The notes beneath the pieces are model-generated. The model was not told the origin of the DNA. It searched no databases and saw only the letters and a list, made by a program, of their open reading frames with translations. DNA of 64,000 nt from Rhodopirellula baltica (GTDB lineage Bacteria > Planctomycetota > Planctomycetia > Pirellulales > Pirellulaceae). Where the stretch lies: NCBI GenBank assembly GCA_002901265.1, contig PPHI01000001.1, forward strand, positions 124,001 through 188,000, given 5' to 3'. Shown here piece after piece: positions 58,501-64,000 of the stretch (position 1 is the stretch's first letter; every line of letters starts with the position of its first letter). The position numbers and the translations under genes were made by a program.

Positions 58501-60415
58501 CAGACACGAATCATTCAAGTCCGTTTCACTTGTGCTTGTGTTTTTTGTATCTGGTATTTTCCTTTATCTTGGTGTCGCGAACGGACTGAAGCTGGACCTC
58601 GTCATCCTTGGATTGGCACTTCTCAGCTCATTGATACAAGTTGAACTAGCATGGGCGCGTGGACGCAAACGTGAAGCTGCTGTTGGGACCGGTGGCGTTG
58701 AAGCACAACGATTGAGGACTCGTAACTATTTGACGTACGACTTGGGGTTGGCATTCGCAGTTACGGGAGTTGCTCTGGCTTTCACATTGATTGATTCGCT
58801 TGGCCACGCACTTCAGGAATGGAAGATCTCCGGAAATGTCACCTATGCAAAAGCGTTTGCGGCGCTTGGCGGGACAATTGCCGCACTGACGCCCGTGGCA
58901 CGCTGGCTAGCCGGATTGTTTCGTGACAATGCGACAGGGAAATCGACGATCTCTCATCTGTTTTACCGCGATATGGTCGCTGGTGTATTAGGGATTGTGC
59001 TCTTCACTCTGCCGCTGGTGCTGTACTGTTTTGCCGCACACGCGGTCTACCGTGGCGGAAATGCGATCGGAATCGGGTTGGCTGTGACGGTGTTTGCATG
59101 CATCGTTACCGTCGCATTTGCGTTGCCAGATGCATTGACCTTTGTGAACCGATCGTCTCTCGCACAAACGTATTCGGCTCGGCTTGCGAGGGCCTATCTG
59201 GGTGCCTCCAATCCAGCTCGTCATCGTCCCGAGGGTTTGAATGTGACAGAAGTTGTACCTGGCGATGATGTGGCATCGATCCGCAACTACAAGCCATACG
59301 AAGCGACCGGGCCGTTGCATTTGATCAACGTCACGATCAATCAAACGCTTGATGATGGTTCGAGGTTGCGGAAGCGAGATCGGCAGGGAATGAACATGGC
59401 CATCAGTCCTTTGGGTGTCACCATTGGCGAGAAATGGCATAGCAAGTGGAGCGATACTTCTGCGGCATGCAGAAGCGAATCGAGTAAAGTACCATCGGGA
59501 TTGTCCGCCAACGGGCTAGCGGCAGGGGCGGAGCATCCGTTAGTCGACGAGCTTGGACGCGACGCTGATCGAGCCGAAATGTTGTCGCTACGCCAATGGA
59601 TTGGGATCTCTGGCGCAGCGGTCGATCCCGGACGTGGGCGGACGACCAACATGGGAACGGCTTTGTTGATGGGCCTTGTTAACTTGCGCACTGGCTATTG
59701 GTGGGACAGCGGAATCGCCGAGGCGGCACGAAGTGGTTTCCCCAATCTTTCGGCAATGCGTCGATTCCTCTATCTCGTACCGCGTTTCTTTGCGACCCAA
59801 AGTCTGTTGATTTTCGAATGGCTTGCTCGCTACCCCGGGCCGTGGCAGCGATTTTGGTATCTTTCCGATGGCGGTTTCTTCGAAAACCTGGCCTGCTATG
59901 AACTGATTCGTCGGCAGGTACCCAGAATCATTGTCAGCGACGGGGGCGCCGACCCCAATTACGAGTTCAGTGATTTCGCAGAACTGGTGCGAAAATCACG
60001 AATCGACTTTGACGCAAGAATCGAGCCGTTCACAACGAATGAGCTGAATACCCATGTCCCGGTTCCTATCCGAGAATTCGTGGGCACACTTGAAGAACTC
60101 GCTCCTGAAAAGGAGACAGGCTATTCGACAAAGCATGCGGCTTTGTTTTGGGTTCACTACAACCAATTGCCGGGATCACGGCGGTCCGTGTTGCTACTAC
60201 TAAAAGCATCAGTTACCGGGGATGAGCCCAAGGATGTACGCAACTATCAAGCAGAGCACCCTGAATTTCCACATGAATCAACCGCCGACCAAGTGTTTGA
60301 CGAAGCACAGTGGGAAAGCTACCGCAAACTTGGTGAGCACTGCGGTAATCGCATTTTCAAAGGTGACTGGTTTTGGAAAATTCAGTTGCCGCTCAGCAAG
60401 GAGGACGCATCATGA
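55577..60415 (+). CDS. GMC oxidoreductase fused to a membrane-embedded patatin-like phospholipase
   Basis: A 1612-residue two-enzyme fusion. Residues 1-690 form a GMC flavoprotein: the FAD motif YIIVGAGAGGAPLAARL (16-32), a GMC signature (GEVILCGGAFNTPQLLMLSG), the catalytic region WGHHACGTCKMGPDHDPNAV and the ending YFIVSNLYMASEKAADVIL. After an 80-residue linker, a patatin domain starts at about 776: the oxyanion motif LALSGGGIRSATLSLGVLQ, and the nucleophile region FMSTVSGGGYIGAFLG (Ser near 815). The catalytic Asp-Gly-Gly (IIVSDGGADPN) comes only near 1455. Between them are about six to eight TM helices (890-1190). The reading frame is continuous. Substrates unknown; it likely releases and oxidises membrane lipid or alcohol groups (inferred). 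Confidence 0.87.
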   Translation: MASDYQSTTTNQEFDYIIVGAGAGGAPLAARLVQAGKRVLVIEAGSNHTQRGPLDPGNEVSRVPLLHGASSEHPDLSWRFFVEHYNRTNGRLPNDLPEDPKRHVPDFEAGENESHAGIFYPRASGVGGCTIHNAMITIAGPDSDWDDIASYLGDPSWSGKRMRAYFQRMEHNDYLTPPDRRRERPWRARWLYVKNCIRFLIGRRPDTSGGKHGFDGWLHTSFTDLAIGLEDKQLIKMLKAALWVAKKEGLENAWSLVRTFLKGNIVRSLDPNHSDTQADSPEGVVMIPLAVYGGKTTIHQNRATPYARLGHRSSPRELLLETLAQFPNRLTIWTDCLVTKVLFDEAERPRVVGVELQRGERLYRAHVKPEQQDGQVEQVRVVSNGEVILCGGAFNTPQLLMLSGIGDSEQLRDVSGQAIPCRVNLPGVGRNLQDRYEVSVVSQMKKDFSLLEGATFDIPPNPDQPDPHLRRWREEGTGLYTSNGAVLGIFKRSRPELPQPDLFIFGIPSQFRGYQTGYSKIDRHNLFTWVILKSHTAHSQSGWVKLRSLDPRDTPLINFNYFGTGDIHQRSAGESDVAALLHGVKFVRKIADAAKSVVVAEEHPGNEFLSESAAMNWIRRDAWGHHACGTCKMGPDHDPNAVLNSRFQVRGVDGLRVVDASIFPKIPGYFIVSNLYMASEKAADVILDDAKRHLGPDTPVYPLSVRRDEAAAIAQRRRGEFFIELDDPSEHSIDHASQETGEPQHPTGTDSSSSFSQPPNRTAFPKPLADSGDWNSGVTGLALSGGGIRSATLSLGVLQSLARQHLLRRVDFMSTVSGGGYIGAFLGRFYDRFRSDGASDQTRSSIADQVEQTLVSPDSPTLQWLRSHGNYIAPSGRGDGRLNFAIFVRNLLSVHLVIGFAFFSVFAIANAIRYVFFDQVWAGTGILISRTEMPIGHLITAWLGPWFSPWFILVESLLLFLALPRIIGYWIVSQDRHESFKSVSLVLVFFVSGIFLYLGVANGLKLDLVILGLALLSSLIQVELAWARGRKREAAVGTGGVEAQRLRTRNYLTYDLGLAFAVTGVALAFTLIDSLGHALQEWKISGNVTYAKAFAALGGTIAALTPVARWLAGLFRDNATGKSTISHLFYRDMVAGVLGIVLFTLPLVLYCFAAHAVYRGGNAIGIGLAVTVFACIVTVAFALPDALTFVNRSSLAQTYSARLARAYLGASNPARHRPEGLNVTEVVPGDDVASIRNYKPYEATGPLHLINVTINQTLDDGSRLRKRDRQGMNMAISPLGVTIGEKWHSKWSDTSAACRSESSKVPSGLSANGLAAGAEHPLVDELGRDADRAEMLSLRQWIGISGAAVDPGRGRTTNMGTALLMGLVNLRTGYWWDSGIAEAARSGFPNLSAMRRFLYLVPRFFATQSLLIFEWLARYPGPWQRFWYLSDGGFFENLACYELIRRQVPRIIVSDGGADPNYEFSDFAELVRKSRIDFDARIEPFTTNELNTHVPVPIREFVGTLEELAPEKETGYSTKHAALFWVHYNQLPGSRRSVLLLLKASVTGDEPKDVRNYQAEHPEFPHESTADQVFDEAQWESYRKLGEHCGNRIFKGDWFWKIQLPLSKEDAS

Positions 60416-61788
60416 GCCGATTGGTCTATTCGATAATCGCATTGGTTTCGTTGATGATCGGCAGTCACGCGTGGGCTTCCGATCATGCGGATCCCATGGA
60501 GTTGCTGCTTAGGCAACCACAAGAAGGCGCGATTACTGACCTGTTTGTTTTTCCGGTTCTTGCGGATGAATCTCCAGCATTCCCGTATGATCGAAATGCC
60601 GGTTTGCCACTTCATGACACGCTCGCCGACATCGTTCGGCAACCGCTTGATGACGACCAACAGAAACAAATTGATTCACTCGTTTTCATTTTGTGTGTTC
60701 GTCGACAGCTCACGGACTCAACGAAATTGAAGCTGGAACCCTACACCTATCGGATTAAGGTTGATCTGGATAGCACGGTCGAGTTCCCAACTCAGAAGGA
60801 CCTTGAAAGTGATCGTGAAAAGCGTCTTATGCGTCCAATGATTCCGGACGGTCATCACCATCACAATGATGATGCTGCGGACCTGGGGGTTGTAGAAGCG
60901 TTTGCTCGCTATGGTGGGAAAATCAGTGAACCAACAACGATCCATGAAGACCTGACCATTGAATTCCGCTTGGACAATCAAGCGGTGCTCAAGAGTGTGA
61001 ATTTTGATGGCGTTGGATCCGCTGCAGTGAAGGCTGCATGGAAGAAAAAAGACAAGCGGCTTGTCGCGACATCAGGCGTTTTTGATGACCCATTCATCTT
61101 CCCTGGCTTCTTTGGAACAAATGTTGTTGGAATCGCAATTCGAATTCCGTTGGATCTGTTTCCTCGCGAAAAGCTGGATCTGCTAATTTGGGCGACTTCC
61201 CACAAGGGCGGTACGCGGATCGACCACGTTGGGCGATCATTGCGAACACAGAATCCTCGCTTTGATTGTTTAAACACACTCGAGCCGAGCGAACATGTCG
61301 CGGCGTTGCTCCAGGAAAGAAAACATCCGAGCTTAATGCGCGACATCGCGTTGCAATTCAACGTCACATCGTACTTCGCGTTTCGCGAGTGGGATTTCGT
61401 CCCCGATGTGATGTGTTACAGCACAAGGTACCCGGTCGGATTTCCCAACGGACGGTTGTTAACTGATGATGTTGCCGCAATCTTGGCCCAGCATGGTGAT
61501 ACGTTGTTGTATGAGCTTTCATTCCAGGATCGGAAGGGAGGATGGCCGCGAACCTCGACGAATGATCGAAGTGCTGACCCTAATACCCCCGGGGCATTTG
61601 AACCAACGTTTCCTTATTTGCTTGCGCCACATCCTGATTCGGCGCAGCCCGGTCCTCGCCATTTGACTTGGGCGAATTTCTTGAAAATCATTGGGATCGT
61701 AGTGCTGTTCATTGCGATTCTGATCTTCACTCATTGGGCATTCGCTCGGTGGTATCATCGACGCAAACTTCGTCGGCGGTACCTGTAA
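60412..61788 (+). CDS. DUF4331-like exported membrane-anchored protein
   Basis: A 458-residue protein whose ATG overlaps the preceding stop (ATGA). A signal peptide (LVYSIIALVSLMIGSHAWA) is followed by SDHADPMELLLRQPQEGAIT and DLFVFP, a layout resembling DUF4331 proteins (typically a SSHREAP-like start followed by TDFYAF). A His-rich stretch (GHHHHND) follows. A C-terminal TM lies near 420-442 (IIGIVVLFIAILIFTHWAF) with a basic tail. The function of DUF4331 is unknown, and the family match is moderate. Tight overlaps on both sides mark it as part of the same operon. Confidence 0.7.
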   Translation: MSRLVYSIIALVSLMIGSHAWASDHADPMELLLRQPQEGAITDLFVFPVLADESPAFPYDRNAGLPLHDTLADIVRQPLDDDQQKQIDSLVFILCVRRQLTDSTKLKLEPYTYRIKVDLDSTVEFPTQKDLESDREKRLMRPMIPDGHHHHNDDAADLGVVEAFARYGGKISEPTTIHEDLTIEFRLDNQAVLKSVNFDGVGSAAVKAAWKKKDKRLVATSGVFDDPFIFPGFFGTNVVGIAIRIPLDLFPREKLDLLIWATSHKGGTRIDHVGRSLRTQNPRFDCLNTLEPSEHVAALLQERKHPSLMRDIALQFNVTSYFAFREWDFVPDVMCYSTRYPVGFPNGRLLTDDVAAILAQHGDTLLYELSFQDRKGGWPRTSTNDRSADPNTPGAFEPTFPYLLAPHPDSAQPGPRHLTWANFLKIIGIVVLFIAILIFTHWAFARWYHRRKLRRRYL

Positions 61789-62852
61789 TGAAAATCAATT
61801 CATCGTTTCTTGGAAGTCAAGGTAGCGGCCCTGAAGACAATAGTGATGGATCACGCTATTCGGAAGTGAAGGACGCCATGTTCCGAAATGCCTACTATCT
61901 GGACTGGGGCACAAAGGGCGATCCACCACTGCCAACATACGAAGTAACGTTGGGCCGTGTGATACGTGGGATCTTGCCAGGCGCGTTGCCTTGGCTGTTC
62001 AAGCAAGCAGCAAAGCGTGCTGTCGATTCAAATGCAGATTTGCGTTGGGGCGAAAATCAGCAGGGGTTTCGCCGTCTGCTTCACCCCAATGGAATTTGTC
62101 TGTTCGGGCGATGGGAAATCGATGCTGAGAGCGAGTACAGTGGCTACTTCGAGCAAGGGAGCAATGCACTGATTGTCGCGCGCTATTCAACCTGTTGCAC
62201 CGAAACACGCCGCGGCTTTACACGTTCTTTGTCACTCGTTGGGAAATTGTTTCCGACAACTTTCCCAGATCATCCTGAGCCGCTGCGTACCGCGAATTTC
62301 TATACTCAAGAAGATATTGGCGGGACTAACACCGTCTATATTAATGAAGCTGAGTTGCGGAACGCTCCAGACGTGACTCCTTGGCGGCGAGGATTGGCGC
62401 TACCCATCCTCCTGCTCAGCGGGATCGTGTTCAAAGTCGTCGATCGAGAGCCCGCAATTCGGCAATTGCATACCATTGCAGAACTTGGAAAGCCGGAGGG
62501 TGAATCAACCCGAGCCCCAAAATTCATGCGTTTGACGGTCTCTCAAGATCAGCCGTACATCCGGGGCGACGACATCGACTTTCGAGACGAGATTTTGGAA
62601 CAACTTTACGACCGGGGAAATTCAAACCCAAGCGGTCGAAAGTTGGTTTTCAACATTGAGGTCACCGACGATGGCGTGCGACATGGTTTCCTGAAGCAAC
62701 GCTGGCAATTTCGTGGCTGGAAACACATCGGACGTATCGAATTCACCGAAGCAGTGGCATCTTACAACGCAGACTTTGTTGTCCATTTTCCGCATCCAAA
62801 ATGGCGGACGGACCGGAACGATCCGAAGACCCAACTGCGTCCAACGCGATAG
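61788..62852 (+). CDS. Hypothetical protein, possibly catalase-like fold
   Basis: A 354-residue protein whose ATG overlaps the preceding stop by one base (TAATG). No signal peptide is seen. The middle region (FRRLLHPNGICLFGRWEIDA, GSNALIVARYST, TRSLSLVGKLFPTTFPDH) loosely resembles catalase-related heme proteins, which have a conserved His early, a V/ARxS strand and a K-V/L-F-type segment. A Trp/Arg-rich C-terminus follows (GFLKQRWQFRGWKHIG). The context, after a flavin oxidase that may release peroxide, fits such a role. The family assignment is weak and the axial heme Tyr is not identified. Confidence 0.5.
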   Translation: MKINSSFLGSQGSGPEDNSDGSRYSEVKDAMFRNAYYLDWGTKGDPPLPTYEVTLGRVIRGILPGALPWLFKQAAKRAVDSNADLRWGENQQGFRRLLHPNGICLFGRWEIDAESEYSGYFEQGSNALIVARYSTCCTETRRGFTRSLSLVGKLFPTTFPDHPEPLRTANFYTQEDIGGTNTVYINEAELRNAPDVTPWRRGLALPILLLSGIVFKVVDREPAIRQLHTIAELGKPEGESTRAPKFMRLTVSQDQPYIRGDDIDFRDEILEQLYDRGNSNPSGRKLVFNIEVTDDGVRHGFLKQRWQFRGWKHIGRIEFTEAVASYNADFVVHFPHPKWRTDRNDPKTQLRPTR

Positions 62853-62860
62853 AGCGAAGC

Positions 62861-63655
62861 ATGCAGATTCACGTCACTCATTTGTCTACCGCATGTATCC
62901 TTCTGGAAATCGGTTCCTTCAGGATTCTGACAGACCCCGTCTTCGACATCGGACGGCAAAGGTATCGTTTGGGGCCAGCGGCGTACGCGACCAGATTTAT
63001 CGGTCCGGCGCTGGCACCGGTATCACTTCCGCCGTTAGACCTTGTCTTGCTGACGCACGCTCATCACCTAGACAATTTAGATGTATTGGGTGAACAATTT
63101 GTAAAGACAGCGCCGCGCGTACTTACTGGAACACGTGACACTGAGCGAGCGGGCGACGGCGCGCAGCGGCTAAATGTCTGGGATTCAACGACCATTACCA
63201 CACAGGAAGGAATTGAAATCAAAATCACCGCAACACCAGCGCTGCACGGGCCGCGGTGGCTTCCTGAATCTTGGCACGTGATCGGGTTTGTTTTGGAATG
63301 GAAAGGCCAAGAGAATGGCGGGATCTATATTTCGGGAGACACAGTGTGGTTTGGAGGGATTCGAAAAATTGCCAATCGATTTAGAATCGGGACCGCAATT
63401 TTGCATCTCGGAGCCGTGAATTTTTGGCCTCCGTGGCCTTCTTTCTTGTTGCGATGCACATTCAATGGTCGAGAAGCGGCTCGCTGCGCACGGCGACTGG
63501 AAGCGAAGACCGTCATTCCCGTTCACTATGAGCGTTCCGTTTGGACGCACTTCAAAGAGTCCACTGAAAGTTACAACAACGAATTCGCCGACGCAGGAGT
63601 TGGCAGTCGAGTTCGCTGGCTTCGGCAAGGCGAACGAAGCGAATTAGTGGTTTGA
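62861..63655 (+). CDS. MBL-fold metallohydrolase
   Basis: A 264-residue metallo-beta-lactamase superfamily protein. The metal-binding loop is LVLLTHAHHLDNLD, the DNLD variant of the usual HxHxDH motif. The UlaG/RomA-like opening is THLSTACILLEIGSFRILTDP, and further ligands appear as PALHGPRW, YISGDTVWFGG and VIPVHYERSVW. Its substrate is unknown; relatives hydrolyse lactones or phosphodiesters, including lipids. The start ATG 62861 lies eight bases after the preceding stop. It closes the cytochrome-GMC-patatin cluster. Confidence 0.88.
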   Translation: MQIHVTHLSTACILLEIGSFRILTDPVFDIGRQRYRLGPAAYATRFIGPALAPVSLPPLDLVLLTHAHHLDNLDVLGEQFVKTAPRVLTGTRDTERAGDGAQRLNVWDSTTITTQEGIEIKITATPALHGPRWLPESWHVIGFVLEWKGQENGGIYISGDTVWFGGIRKIANRFRIGTAILHLGAVNFWPPWPSFLLRCTFNGREAARCARRLEAKTVIPVHYERSVWTHFKESTESYNNEFADAGVGSRVRWLRQGERSELVV

Positions 63656-64000
63656 TCCTGCGTCAGTCAATTGCGGCCGACGTTCTTCCAGGCAGCGAAA
63701 GACTGGTCGGTTGAACAGAGAAGATGACTTTTCCTGCAAACTGCCGGGCTATTCTTTGGAGGTCGCCGTCGATCTCGTCGAGTTCCTTCGGGGCTCGCTT
63801 TGAGTGGTTGCTTGTTGGAGAGCTTTGACAAGATCCACGACGGAGAGACGGGGTGCTGGTGTCGTTGCAGTCGGGGTGTTTGAGTGCTTTCGACGTAGTG
63901 GATTTTGTTAAAAATCCTCTGGGTTCTGTTTCCGGATCTTTAACAAGATCCACTACGGGAGAGGCGGAGTGCTGGTGTAGAGCTGTGTTGATCTATGTTT
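63656..64000. repeat. Repeat-rich intergenic tail (direct and inverted repeats)
   Basis: Contains two imperfect 35-36-bp direct repeats (63828-63862 and 63943-63978) that begin ACAAGATCCAC and end GTGCTGGTGT. It also holds an inverted repeat of 19-bp arms with one mismatch (63894-63912 and 63939-63957, core GTAGTGGAT). A minus-strand frame of 96 codons (63663-63953) covers the repeats and has no clear family. This looks like a dispersed intergenic repeat family rather than a gene; copies elsewhere in the genome are expected but cannot be checked here. Confidence 0.55.

Noticed and set aside
63663-63953. Minus-strand frame of 96 codons at the window end
   Set aside because: It is composed largely of the direct and inverted repeats found there, so it is more likely a repeat-derived frame than a gene.

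Overview
The window looks like chromosomal DNA from a planctomycete of the Pirellulaceae (Rhodopirellula/Rubripirellula-like). The evidence is the combination of DUF1592-type Planctomycete cytochromes paired with Tat-exported DUF1552 proteins, a planctomycete-type LRR lipoprotein, Hanks-type Ser/Thr kinases (one beside an ECF-like sigma factor), a PEP-CTERM protein, and many GTG/TTG starts. No transposase, integrase, phage gene, CRISPR array, tRNA or rRNA was recognised.

Layout. 1-3.4 kb: a partial secreted protein, bioB, a PSP1/RicT-like gene and an FKBP-type isomerase. 3.8-9.8 kb (minus strand): a probable operon purH-trpC-GT87-GT2-FAD oxidoreductase. 10-14 kb: hisF, a cupin, an LRR lipoprotein, the RNase P RNA (rnpB) and a HAMP-type sensor. 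14.6-19.3 kb: a Planctomycete cytochrome, DUF1552 and hydroxypyruvate-isomerase-like trio. 19.4-23.7 kb (minus): xseB-ispA-dxs-nadK. 23.9-28 kb: a coiled-coil gene and a zinc-ribbon Ser/Thr kinase. 28.1-38.4 kb: hsp20 behind a sigma-54-type promoter, then a MoxR/Bat operon. 38.4-42.6 kb: an orphan NodU-type carbamoyltransferase, a lipoprotein and a trypsin-like protein. 42.7-45.4 kb: an AraC regulator divergent from a cupin and an SDR, with two near-identical operator-like repeats between them, then an SDR remnant. 45.5-51.3 kb: a PQQ-propeller protein, a GNAT, and a kinase/sigma/PEP-CTERM group. 52-63.7 kb: a compact five-gene cluster. 63.7-64 kb: repeat-rich non-coding DNA.

The most unusual region is 52-63.7 kb. 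A RoxA-like di-heme cytochrome lipoprotein is followed by a 1612-residue fusion of a GMC oxidoreductase with a patatin-like lipase. The lipase carries a membrane block inserted between its catalytic Ser and Asp. A DUF4331-like anchored protein, a possibly catalase-like protein and an MBL-fold hydrolase follow with overlapping or nearly abutting reading frames. I infer a membrane lipid or alcohol oxidation module.

Three genes (dxs, batD, a coiled-coil gene) are each split by what looks like one missing base in a short homopolymer, and an SDR remnant shows the same kind of lesion. Because dxs is expected to be essential, sequencing or assembly error is the first explanation to test.
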